From: an uncultured Oscillospiraceae bacterium
GTDB taxonomy: Bacteria; Bacillota; Clostridia; Oscillospirales; Ruminococcaceae
NCBI GenBank assembly: GCA_934448295.1
Contig: CAKSEY010000010.1
Coordinates: forward strand, 43,979-107,978
Reading direction: 5' to 3'
DNA length: 64,000 nucleotides
Both the position numbers and the translations under genes were made by a program. Positions within the stretch are counted from its first letter, which is position 1, and each line of letters starts with the position of its first letter. Shown one piece after another: positions 15,316 through 22,769 of this stretch. A model generated the notes under the pieces. It did not search any database, was not told the DNA's origin, and saw only the letters and a program-made list of their open reading frames with translations.

Positions 15316-16041
15316 GTGGAAAGCAAAGGAAAACAGTTTCTATATGGAATGAGGGCGGGACTTCCGGTGGTGCTGGGATATATCCCGGTGGGGATAGCCT
15401 ACGCTGTAATGGCGCGGCAGGCGGGATTCTCCGTGCCTGAGACCTGCGGAATGTCGCTGCTGGTCTATGCCGGAGCCGCTGAGATGATGGCTGTCGGAAT
15501 GTATGCGCAGGGCGCCGCGATAATCACTATAATCATTACCACGTTTATTCTGAACCTCCGGCATATAATAATGAGCACCTGCGTCAACAACAAGATGAAG
15601 AATGCGCGCACAGCGCCGAGGCTCCTTGCGGCATTCGGAATAACGGACGAGGCTTTCGCGCTGTTCACCACGACCCCGCAGAAGCAGGCAACGTTCCCGT
15701 ATTTTATAGGAATAGCGCTGGTGACGTATTCCTCCTGGAATATAGGCTCGCTTATCGGGGCGCTTGCCTCCGACCTGCTGCCGCCGCTGGTGACGGCAAG
15801 CCTGGGAGTTTCGCTGTACGCGATGTTTATCGGGCTGCTTCTGCCGGGGCTTCGCGGAAACGCGCGGCTGCTGGTGCTGGTAATAATTACCGCCGTAATG
15901 AACACGGTGCTTTCGCAGTTCATTGACGGAAGCTGGGCGCTGATAATTTCAACGCTGGTTTGCGCCGGGATAGGCGTGTTCTTCGTCGGCCTGAAGGACG
16001 ACGAGCCCTCCGCAGAAAAGGAGGACGGCGATGAGAACTGA
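15316..16041 (+). CDS. azlC: AzlC-family branched-chain amino acid exporter, large subunit
   Basis: 241 residues with six to seven membrane helices. GLPVVLGYIPVGIAYAVMARQAGFS near the N-terminus and FGITDEAFALF in the middle are AzlC signatures. Together with the small AzlD subunit it exports branched-chain amino acids (and in some members methionine). GTG start with GAAGAGGG upstream. It overlaps azlD by eleven bases. Its position next to a methionine importer with divergent promoters hints at shared amino acid balance, but no shared operator is visible. Confidence 0.93.
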   Translation: MESKGKQFLYGMRAGLPVVLGYIPVGIAYAVMARQAGFSVPETCGMSLLVYAGAAEMMAVGMYAQGAAIITIIITTFILNLRHIIMSTCVNNKMKNARTAPRLLAAFGITDEAFALFTTTPQKQATFPYFIGIALVTYSSWNIGSLIGALASDLLPPLVTASLGVSLYAMFIGLLLPGLRGNARLLVLVIITAVMNTVLSQFIDGSWALIISTLVCAGIGVFFVGLKDDEPSAEKEDGDEN

Positions 16042-16342
16042 GATACTTATTCTGATACTCGGCATGACTCTGGTGACGTATATTCCGAGGGCGCTGCCCG
16101 CAGTGCTGATAGGCAAGCTGAAATTCAGCCCGAGGTTCGAGAAATTCCTGAAGCTGATACCCTATACGGCAATGGTGTCGCTTATCTTCCCGGGAGTGAT
16201 AATGGTGGACGAGAGCCGGCTCTACATAGGCATAGCCGGGGCGCTTGCCGCAGGGATACTCGCGTGGTTTAAGAAGCCGATAATCGTGTGCGTGCTTTCG
16301 GCGGTGGCGGTGGATATGCTGCTTTACTGGCTTATTCCATAA
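16031..16342 (+). CDS. azlD: AzlD-family transporter, small subunit
   Basis: 103 residues, three to four membrane helices, with the family pattern LGMTLVTYIPRALPAVLIGKLK and PYTAMVSLIFPGV. It partners AzlC. The ATG lies inside the end of azlC, after AGGAGGACGGCG, so translation is coupled. Confidence 0.93.
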   Translation: MRTEILILILGMTLVTYIPRALPAVLIGKLKFSPRFEKFLKLIPYTAMVSLIFPGVIMVDESRLYIGIAGALAAGILAWFKKPIIVCVLSAVAVDMLLYWLIP

Positions 16343-16349
16343 AAAATAT

Positions 16350-16376
16350 GCGGCGCAGTTCAAGTGACTGCGCCGC
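16350..16376. terminator. Bidirectional terminator between azlD and mnmM
   Basis: 10-bp stem GCGGCGCAGT/ACTGCGCCGC with a 7-nt loop. The minus-strand side has a T-run (ATATTTTTT); the plus-strand side only TTCT. Confidence 0.8.
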
Positions 16377-16379
16377 TTC

Positions 16380-16955
16380 TCACATATCTTTAAGTATAAG
16401 TATCGGAATAGGAGGGCAGTTCGGGCGGTTGACGAACGGCATTTCGATGACCGTGAACCTGCTGCTGTCAATGGTCGGGAGGTATTCCAGCAGAGCGTCG
16501 CGCTCCTCGAAGCCGGTTTCCCTGCCGTAGTAGATTATCAGGGTCATGACCCCGCCGCTTTTCAGCAGCTTCAGCCCCTTTTCTATCGCTGGAATACTGG
16601 TGGATTTGTTGGTGAAAACGTTGTGGTCTCCCCTGGGCAGCCAGCCGAAGTTAAAGGTAATGCAGGAGACCGTGTTTTCCTCCGCCACCTCGTCCATTTC
16701 GCTGTGGCTTTTCAGCAGAACGTCCGCGCGGTCGGACATTCCGTTTGCCGCAAGCAGCTCCCGGGTGCTGTCCACCGCGTCCTGCTGGATATCGAAAGCG
16801 GTAACGTGCCCGGTTTCTCCCACCAGCTTCGCGAGGAAAAGCGTGTCGTTCCCCCTGCCGGCGGTGGCATCAATGCAGATGTCGCCGGGCTGTACCTTTT
16901 CGCTTATCACTCTGTGGATTATATTCAGCGCGCTGAAATGCTTTCTTGGATCCAT
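16380..16955 (-). CDS. mnmM: tRNA (mnm5s2U34)-methyltransferase MnmM (YtqB family)
   Basis: 191 residues, class I SAM methyltransferase fold. DATAGRGNDTLFLA (residues about 29-42) is the SAM-binding motif I; FNFGWLPRGDHN in the middle and the C-terminal NRPNCPPIPILILK are conserved in the YtqB family. In Bacillus this enzyme completes mnm5s2U at the wobble position of tRNAs, replacing the C-terminal MnmC domain of enterobacteria. It follows the GNAT gene by 12 bases on the minus strand. Older annotations call it an rRNA methylase. Confidence 0.85.
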   Translation of the reverse strand: MDPRKHFSALNIIHRVISEKVQPGDICIDATAGRGNDTLFLAKLVGETGHVTAFDIQQDAVDSTRELLAANGMSDRADVLLKSHSEMDEVAEENTVSCITFNFGWLPRGDHNVFTNKSTSIPAIEKGLKLLKSGGVMTLIIYYGRETGFEERDALLEYLPTIDSSRFTVIEMPFVNRPNCPPIPILILKDM

Positions 16956-16967
16956 GTTGTCCTCCGT

Positions 16968-17513
16968 TTATTTGTTTTCTGTCAGATACGCCCTGAACAT
17001 AAGCCCCGCGAGCTTTCCGGTCCACGAGGTCATGAGCGCCTTGTATTCCGGCGGTGTGACCGACTTGCCGATTCCCATTACGTCGTAGGTCACGGGGCCT
17101 TCCTTTATCAGCGTTCCCCAGTCCTCAAAGCCGTTTTTCAGGTAGAACCTGCGTCGGCTCTCGCGCTGCGGGTAGTTCCCGGCGGTCTGGTCGAGCTGTT
17201 CCCGGGCGAGAAACAGCCGCTTGCCCGGGTAGCGCTCCCGCAGGGCGGCGATGATTTTTCCGCCGGTGCCGCGCCCGCGCTGTTCCTCGGCTACGGCGAG
17301 ATAAAACAGATACGCCATATCGTCCAGCGTGACCACATAGGCAAGCCCCGCGAATTTTCCATCGTCAAAGGCGGTAAGAGCCTCGGCGCGTCCCTGGGCG
17401 GCGCGGCTCTTCAGAAGAAACCACGGCGCACGCTCCTCTTTCGGGAATGCGGTCAGATAAAGCTGTTTGTACAGCGCGAGGTCGTTTTTGGTGTATGGGG
17501 TAAGGGTCAGCAT
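16968..17513 (-). CDS. GNAT-family N-acetyltransferase
   Basis: 181 residues from the ATG at 17513, which has AAAGGA at ideal distance; an upstream in-frame ATG at 17534 lacks a site. The acetyl-CoA loop is AVAEEQRGRGTGGKIIAAL, followed by the RRRFYLKNGFEDWGTL strand-helix typical of the fold. The substrate is unknown. It is the first gene of a pair with mnmM. A hairpin copy of the repeat at 17540 lies just upstream of its start, which leaves little room for a promoter. Confidence 0.88.
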   Translation of the reverse strand: MLTLTPYTKNDLALYKQLYLTAFPKEERAPWFLLKSRAAQGRAEALTAFDDGKFAGLAYVVTLDDMAYLFYLAVAEEQRGRGTGGKIIAALRERYPGKRLFLAREQLDQTAGNYPQRESRRRFYLKNGFEDWGTLIKEGPVTYDVMGIGKSVTPPEYKALMTSWTGKLAGLMFRAYLTENK

Positions 17514-17539
17514 ACGGTTCCTTTCAAAAAACAAATTCT

Positions 17540-17562
17540 GGGAGAGGTGTAGCCCTCTCCCG
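17540..17562. repeat. Hairpin-forming 22-bp repeat, left copy
   Basis: GGGAGAGGTGTAGCCCTCTCCC. The arms GGGAGAGG and CCTCTCCC pair. One base differs from the right copy at 17942. The two copies bracket the 350-bp element. Confidence 0.8.
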
Positions 17563-17588
17563 TCAGCTTGCTAAAAAAGTATAAATTT

Positions 17589-17938
17589 AGACAGTCAAGA
17601 AATCGTCAGATGCTATGAACCCGCATGACGGCTAGGCTTTTCAGACGTTGCCCTTTGTTGCCCGATATCGTGGTCTGTCGTTAGTTTGGCGCAACGCGAA
17701 ACGAATCCGTTAAACGATCATGTGATTTTTTGCGCCAAACTAACCCCTTCGGCGCTTCGCGCCACCTCCCCCACCGGGGGAGACACGGGCTTTGGGGCAA
17801 CACCACAAACATCGTGTTTGTGCCTGCCGTCGTGCGGAGTTGTGACACGATGTCACAAGCGAAAGCCAAGAGCGCGGCATGGACGCCGCGCAGTCAAGTT
17901 TTCGCCAAACGACTCAGATGGCGGTTTATTGACTGTCT
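17589..17938. repeat. 350-bp transposase-free inverted-repeat (MITE-like) element
   Basis: The ends are AGACAGTCAA (17589-17598) and its exact inverted copy (17929-17938), extending imperfectly to about 24 bp. Inside lies a second perfect 14-bp inverted pair (TTAGTTTGGCGCAA at 17681-17694 with 17730-17743) and a GC-rich foldback (CTCCCCCACCGGGGGAG). No ORF resembles a transposase. It fills most of the gene-free stretch 17514-17971. A GGGCAACACCACA string at 17795 recalls the end of the element at 3733. Confidence 0.65.
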
Positions 17939-17941
17939 GAT

Positions 17942-17964
17942 GGGAGAGGTGCAGCCCTCTCCCG
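17942..17964. repeat. Hairpin-forming 22-bp repeat, right copy (terminator-like)
   Basis: GGGAGAGGTGCAGCCCTCTCCC. It lies directly after the stop of the NlpC/P60 gene on the minus strand and may end its transcript. Confidence 0.75.
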
Positions 17965-17971
17965 GATAAAA

Positions 17972-18586
17972 TCAGCTTATTGCCACGCCGCGGAAGAAAT
18001 GCCCGCGGTAGTAATCTGTGGTTATATTGACTTCCTTGACCTGCGTGCCCGGCATAAGGCAGGCGATCATGATCCCGTCGCCGGAGTATATCCCGCCGAA
18101 TTCAGCGACTGCGCCGCCCTCTGAGAAGAACACCAGGTCGCCGGGAACAAGCTCGGAATATGATATTTCGGTGCCCCATTCGGACTGTGCGGAAACTCCG
18201 CGCGGGCAGGTGATGTAGCCGCTTTCGCGCAGAACGTAGTAAATGAAGCCGCTGTTGTCGAAGCCGGTCTGCGGTGATTCGCCGCCGTCCGCGAAGCTTG
18301 TGCCGATAAGGGAGCGGGCGAGAAGGATTATATCCCCGGTGGATTCGGTCGGGGTGCGCTCCGGCTCGGAGGTTTCCTGGGTAGGCTGCGCCGCCGGCTG
18401 GGGCTGAACCTCCTCGGTGGGAACTATGACAGCAGGCTCGGTGTCAGGGGTGGTGACGGAGGACGTGATACTCTCAGTCTGCGAGCTTTCCTCTTCGCGC
18501 TTGTTATTGCTTATGGAGATCCCGACTGCAATTATCGCAACGGCTATTACAACAACCGACAGAACAAGTATAAGTGCATTCTTCAA
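17972..18586 (-). CDS. Membrane-anchored NlpC/P60 (C40) domain protein lacking catalytic residues
   Basis: 204 residues: an N-terminal membrane helix (5-25), a Ser/Thr/Pro/Gln/Glu-rich linker (28-83), then an NlpC/P60 domain (about 85-204). Active members read FDCSGF; this one reads FDNSGF, so the nucleophilic Cys is Asn111. The catalytic His (normally in xHVGIY) is Phe163 in AEFGGIY, and the third polar residue (normally in IHA) is Ala175. Fold-defining segments such as ELVPGDLVFF remain, so this looks like a substrate-binding or regulatory pseudo-peptidase outside the membrane rather than a decaying gene. The promoter at 18634 is preceded by three phased TTGTAA hexamers. Confidence 0.85.
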   Translation of the reverse strand: MKNALILVLSVVVIAVAIIAVGISISNNKREEESSQTESITSSVTTPDTEPAVIVPTEEVQPQPAAQPTQETSEPERTPTESTGDIILLARSLIGTSFADGGESPQTGFDNSGFIYYVLRESGYITCPRGVSAQSEWGTEISYSELVPGDLVFFSEGGAVAEFGGIYSGDGIMIACLMPGTQVKEVNITTDYYRGHFFRGVAIS

Positions 18587-18633
18587 GCCGTATCCCCCTT
18601 TCCTGTCAAATGTTATTCGATGTTTATGTATTT

Positions 18634-18663
18634 ATTATACTACAAACACGACATGAAATTCAA
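18634..18663 (-). promoter_or_regulatory. Sigma-A promoter of the NlpC/P60 gene
   Basis: On the minus strand TTGAAT (18658-18663) and TATAAT (18634-18639), spacer 18 bp. Confidence 0.7.
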
Positions 18664-18674
18664 GAGCAAAACGG

Positions 18675-18702
18675 TTACAATATTCTTACAATATGGTTAC
18701 AA
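18675..18702 (-). promoter_or_regulatory. Three 11-bp-phased TTGTAA hexamers (putative response-regulator box)
   Basis: On the minus strand TTGTAA occurs three times with exactly five bases between copies (plus-strand TTACAA at 18675, 18686 and 18697). The array sits just upstream of the -35 of the NlpC/P60 promoter, a position used by OmpR/PhoP-type activators. Confidence 0.55.
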
Positions 18703-18715
18703 TTCTGTGAAAACC

Positions 18716-21700
18716 TTATTCAAACCTGAACCAGTCGAAATCAAACTTAGAGCCGGGCATGAACACAAAGCTGATATCGTTGACCCCGGTTATCTCAGGG
18801 ATATCGAAGCCCTGCTCCCTGCCGCCGTCCTGCATGAATTCAAGCAGCACGGTTTTCTGCGAGCCGCCCTCCGGGGTATAGCGGAGCTGTATCTGGTTCA
18901 TGGGATTCCCGGTCGCGCCGGAGATGACCAGCCGCTTTGAGCCTGCCGTGCCGAAGTCCAGCCCCTCGTAATTGATGATAACGTTGTTGCCGATGTCGGT
19001 GACGCTTCTTCCGGTGACGCGGAAATCATCGCCGTAAACGCTGTCCGCTTCGCCTGTCCAGTTGGTGTCGAACGCGCGCTCCACCTCGATGAACCGGAAT
19101 CCTCCGAAGATTATGCGCGTGTCTATTACCACGGAAATAGTGTGAACTCCGGTGAGCCTCTGCGCCAGCCTGAAATCCTGCCCCGCAAAGCCGCACCAGT
19201 GCCCGTTGTTGGAGAATTCCGCGCGGCAGAGCAGGGAACCGCTGTCCGGCGCGCCCTCCCATACCTCCACAGGGACGTCGGCGCAGGTGCCGACGCTCAG
19301 CGAAACGAATTCCGAGCCGGTCTTGCCGAAATCAACGTCGTTGTAGGTCATGACGGTCTTTCCGTCGAAATTCGACAGCGCGCCGTCCTCAATTATGTTG
19401 ATGGGGACGTTGGAGCAGTCCAGCGTGCTTGCGGAAATGAAGCCGTATGCATCGCGAACCGCCGCGCCGAGCCCCTCGGCGCTGAACGGAATATCCGCGA
19501 TTATCTGCGGGTGTTCCGCTCCGTTGAACACCATAGCGCGGACGAAGAATTCGCCGTCGCCCTTTGCCTTGACCACGGCGCTCAGCCCATCGCCGGAAAT
19601 CTCCGCGAGGGAGCTTTCCACGCCGTTTCTGCGGACTGTGCTCCAGCTTACGTCAGCGTAGGTGCAGTTTTCCGGCAGGAGCTTCACGGTTATCGCTGCG
19701 GAGGGGCGCTCTGGTGTGAGGGAGCTCCCCCCCTCGATATGCGGAATGATCATTCTCGCGGGAACCTCGCCAGTGTAAGCCGGGCATACCGCCGGGAACG
19801 CGTTTTCCGTGACAACGCTCACGCCAGCGGGGGCTCCGCATTCCTCCGAGCGGAGGTTGAGCTCAGCGGTCTCCAGCCCCTCGGAGTACGCGCGGACTGT
19901 GATGCTTCCAGGCTCCAGAGTGCTCTCTACCATGGCGAGGAGCTTTCCGGAGAACAGCCTGCGGTTGTCGCCCTTGTAGCTGTCGTAGTCGGTGGAATCT
20001 CCGTTGTCAAGACCCACAAGCCTGCCCGCGCCGGATACCTCCACGCGGATACGGTTCCGCGCGTTCCCCACCGGAATACCGGAGCCGTCCGTTACGGAGA
20101 TCTCAACGAATGCGATATCCCTGCCGTCCGCAAGGATAGTTTCCCGGTCGGAGTTCATGACCACCGCCGCCGGGTCTGAGGGCGTGTGGAGCGCTTCCGA
20201 CAGCAGTTCCGTGCCGTCCTCGGAATATCCCACCGCGCGGATAACTCCCGCCCGGAAGGGCACGGAGAAATGCGCGCGCATTTCGCTGTCCGTATCAAGA
20301 TCCATGACGTGGGTGCCAAGGCTCTCTCCGTTCAGGAAAAGCTCAATGTGGTGCGCGTTGCTGTAAACCAGCACGTCTATCAGCTCGCCGGGCATGAAAT
20401 CCCAGTAAGAGGGCACGATGTGCAGCACCTTTTTCTGCTCCGGGCTGAGCCACACGCTCTGGTAGAAATAGTAAATATCCTTCGGGAAGCCCGCCGTGTC
20501 AACTATGCCGAAATAGCTGTTCTTCGTGTTGTATGGGGTAGGCTCGCCGATATAGTCGAAGCCTGTCCAGATGAACTGACCGCAGCAGTAGGGGCAGTCG
20601 CGGTCGAGCCTCCAGGACTTCATCGCGGAGGAGCCCCAGCCCACAACGCTGTTGTCGAGGGAGGAGCACTGATAGTCCTCTCCGGTGAGCAGCGGAAGCT
20701 CGGCAGGGAAGCGGTAAATTCCCCTTGAACGCACTGCGGAAGCCGTTTCGCTGCCGTAGATCACCCAGTCGGGGTACTTGGCGTGGTGCTCGTCGTAAAG
20801 GTACTCGGAGTAGTTGTAGCCCGCAAGCTTCACGATATCTGAGCACTTCTGCGCGTTTTGGTCGCCCATGTAGTTTGAGCCGATGGTCGGCGCGGCGTTC
20901 CCCTTGGGGTCGTATTTCAGGACGTAGCCGTACAGCCGCTTTGTGATGTCCAGACCGTGCGGGTCGATGGTGTCGTTTATCTCGTTGCCTATGCTCCACA
21001 TGATTATGCAGGGATGATTGCGGTCGCGCTCTATCCAGCTCTGCACGTCGCGCTCCGCGTGCTCGATGAAGAAGCGGTGGTTATCGAATTCCGTCTTGGG
21101 CTTCTCCCACATATCGAACGCTTCGCTGTCCACCAGCAGTCCCATTTCATCGCAGAGCTGCACGAGCTGCCGCGCGGGCATATTGTGGGAGGTGCGTATC
21201 GCGTTCACGCCCATGTCCTTCATTATGCGGAGCTGCCGTGCGAGGGCGGCGGTGTTCATCGCGGAGCCCAGCGCTCCAAGGTCGTGGTGCATGCACACCC
21301 CGTGGAGCTTCATGGGAACTCCGTTCAGCAAAAATCCCTTTTCCGGGTGGAATTCAGCGGTGCGGAAGCCGAAGCTCTCAGTCGCGCAGTCGAGCAGCTC
21401 GCCGCCGCTGTAAAGGGATATCTTCAGCGTGTAGAGATTCGGCTCGTCAACGCTCCACAGCTCCGGGTCGGAACTGGTGAAGCTTGCGGAGAAGCTCTCC
21501 CGGAGCCCGTCAAAACGCGCTTCCATGCCGTAGCCGCCCATGCCTGCGCCGGAGGGGTCTTGCAGCTCCATCAGCAGCCTGATCTCAGCGGGAGCGCCCA
21601 CGATATCGGTTTCCACCTCGGTGCGCCAGCCGTCCGGCTGTTTTTCGGAGTGGATGTAAACGCCGTTCGTGCGGATATAGGTCAGCGGGCGGAGCTTCAG

Positions 21701-22120
21701 CGTTACATCGCGGAAAATTCCGGCTCCGGAGTACCAGCGGGTGTTCGGGGAGCGGTGCTGAACCCTCACCAGAAGCTCGTTTTCGCCCTCCCGGAGCAGG
21801 TCGGTTATGTCGAATTCAAACGCGGAGTAGCCGTAGGTCCAGCTTCCGGCTTCCTTTCCGTTCACGAACACGGTGGAATCCATATAAACGCCGTCAAAAT
21901 TCAGCAGCACCCTGCCGGAGAGCGTTTCCGCAGAGCAGGAAAGCGTGCGGCGGTACCAGCCCTCGCCGGTCTCGTAGAGCTTCGAGGTGTCGCCGATGAG
22001 CCAGTCGTGCGGCAGCTCCACGTCGTACCAGTGCCGGGAGCCCAGCGCGGAAAGCTCCGTGCCAAGGTCGCACAGGCAGAACTGCCAGTTGTCGTTGAAG
22101 AGAATGTTCTGAGCGGTCAT
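18716..22120 (-). CDS. Glycoside hydrolase family 2 protein with C-terminal CBM-like repeats
   Basis: 1134 residues. The order is an N-terminal jelly-roll sugar-binding domain, an Ig-like domain, then the catalytic TIM barrel with acid/base Glu380 (WSIGNEIND) and nucleophile Glu458 (YGSETASA). Next come a DUF4982-like Ig segment and an invasin/Ig region. The end carries two related CBM6-like modules, each with an N-Y-x-x-x-DFG-x-x-GS pattern (starting near residues 915 and 1050). It is probably a beta-galactosidase or related exo-enzyme; exact specificity is open. No signal peptide is seen. The start ATG overlaps the HD gene stop by one base (TAATG), so the two are co-translated. Confidence 0.9.
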   Translation of the reverse strand: MTAQNILFNDNWQFCLCDLGTELSALGSRHWYDVELPHDWLIGDTSKLYETGEGWYRRTLSCSAETLSGRVLLNFDGVYMDSTVFVNGKEAGSWTYGYSAFEFDITDLLREGENELLVRVQHRSPNTRWYSGAGIFRDVTLKLRPLTYIRTNGVYIHSEKQPDGWRTEVETDIVGAPAEIRLLMELQDPSGAGMGGYGMEARFDGLRESFSASFTSSDPELWSVDEPNLYTLKISLYSGGELLDCATESFGFRTAEFHPEKGFLLNGVPMKLHGVCMHHDLGALGSAMNTAALARQLRIMKDMGVNAIRTSHNMPARQLVQLCDEMGLLVDSEAFDMWEKPKTEFDNHRFFIEHAERDVQSWIERDRNHPCIIMWSIGNEINDTIDPHGLDITKRLYGYVLKYDPKGNAAPTIGSNYMGDQNAQKCSDIVKLAGYNYSEYLYDEHHAKYPDWVIYGSETASAVRSRGIYRFPAELPLLTGEDYQCSSLDNSVVGWGSSAMKSWRLDRDCPYCCGQFIWTGFDYIGEPTPYNTKNSYFGIVDTAGFPKDIYYFYQSVWLSPEQKKVLHIVPSYWDFMPGELIDVLVYSNAHHIELFLNGESLGTHVMDLDTDSEMRAHFSVPFRAGVIRAVGYSEDGTELLSEALHTPSDPAAVVMNSDRETILADGRDIAFVEISVTDGSGIPVGNARNRIRVEVSGAGRLVGLDNGDSTDYDSYKGDNRRLFSGKLLAMVESTLEPGSITVRAYSEGLETAELNLRSEECGAPAGVSVVTENAFPAVCPAYTGEVPARMIIPHIEGGSSLTPERPSAAITVKLLPENCTYADVSWSTVRRNGVESSLAEISGDGLSAVVKAKGDGEFFVRAMVFNGAEHPQIIADIPFSAEGLGAAVRDAYGFISASTLDCSNVPINIIEDGALSNFDGKTVMTYNDVDFGKTGSEFVSLSVGTCADVPVEVWEGAPDSGSLLCRAEFSNNGHWCGFAGQDFRLAQRLTGVHTISVVIDTRIIFGGFRFIEVERAFDTNWTGEADSVYGDDFRVTGRSVTDIGNNVIINYEGLDFGTAGSKRLVISGATGNPMNQIQLRYTPEGGSQKTVLLEFMQDGGREQGFDIPEITGVNDISFVFMPGSKFDFDWFRFE

Positions 22121-22668
22121 TATACGTCCTCCAGTAGTTTATTCAGCGCGTCAAGATATTGCCTTTCCGTTTCGGCGAACGGCTGGAAATCGAAGCGCGG
22201 CTCGGTGATTTTCGCGGGGGCGCTTTCGTACAGCGGGAATCCGCCCAGCGCAAGGAATTCATGGTACAGCATGGTATCGTCTATCCGCGTGACCTCGCGC
22301 ATTATCGCCTGGTTTTCCGGGTCGATTCCGAAGCGGCGGTAGATGGTGTCCTGGAGCCGCTTTTCTATCGCGCGGTACTCCGGAAGCCCCAGCTTCACCG
22401 GGCGGGTTATGTCGGAGATGTAGGCCTCGCTGGCGTCATGCAGCAGGCAGGCGAGCCGGGTCTCCCGGGGGAGTCCGGCAGCGGCGGCTTCCGCTTCGCA
22501 GGCGAGGCAGTGCTGCCCCACGGAATAGAAGCTCTTAAAATGCCCGTTCGCGCGGCACAGCATGGAGAGCGCGTGGGCTATGTCCGCCGGGACTATGTTC
22601 TCGGGGAGCGGCTCCAGCGGCGAAAAGAATATCCCGCTCCAGGTGCGGATAAATCGCTTGTCGGTCAT
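22120..22668 (-). CDS. HD-domain phosphohydrolase (YfbR-like)
   Basis: 182 residues. Metal ligands of the HD superfamily are present: SVGQHC, then LLHDASEAYISDI (the HD pair) and a later RIDDTML Asp. The closest known members are 5'-nucleotidases such as YfbR and small HD hydrolases encoded near metabolic genes. The function in this context is unclear. A strong GGAGGT site precedes the ATG, and the gene is first in a unit with the GH2 enzyme. A TGTAAACG operator sits 13 bp before the start codon. Confidence 0.85.
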   Translation of the reverse strand: MTDKRFIRTWSGIFFSPLEPLPENIVPADIAHALSMLCRANGHFKSFYSVGQHCLACEAEAAAAGLPRETRLACLLHDASEAYISDITRPVKLGLPEYRAIEKRLQDTIYRRFGIDPENQAIMREVTRIDDTMLYHEFLALGGFPLYESAPAKITEPRFDFQPFAETERQYLDALNKLLEDV

Positions 22669-22680
22669 GGTATACCTCCA

Positions 22681-22694
22681 CGGAATCGTTTACA
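22681..22694 (-). promoter_or_regulatory. CG-centred LacI/CcpA-type operator before the HD-GH2 unit
   Basis: On the minus strand TGTAAACGATTCCG. Its first eleven bases are identical to those of the GH31 site. No clear sigma-A promoter is visible next to it. A 9-bp GC stem (22735-22764) lies between the FapA stop and this site. Confidence 0.5.
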
Positions 22695-22769
22695 GTGCAT
22701 GGCGTAAAAACGCTCCACCCGGAGGTGAAGCGAACCGCGCGCCGTGCACACCGCAGGCGCGCGGAATTA

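Noticed and set aside
17681..17743. Integron attC or phage attachment site
   Set aside because: The inverted pair lacks the R/L box spacing of attC, and no integrase or cassette genes are present.
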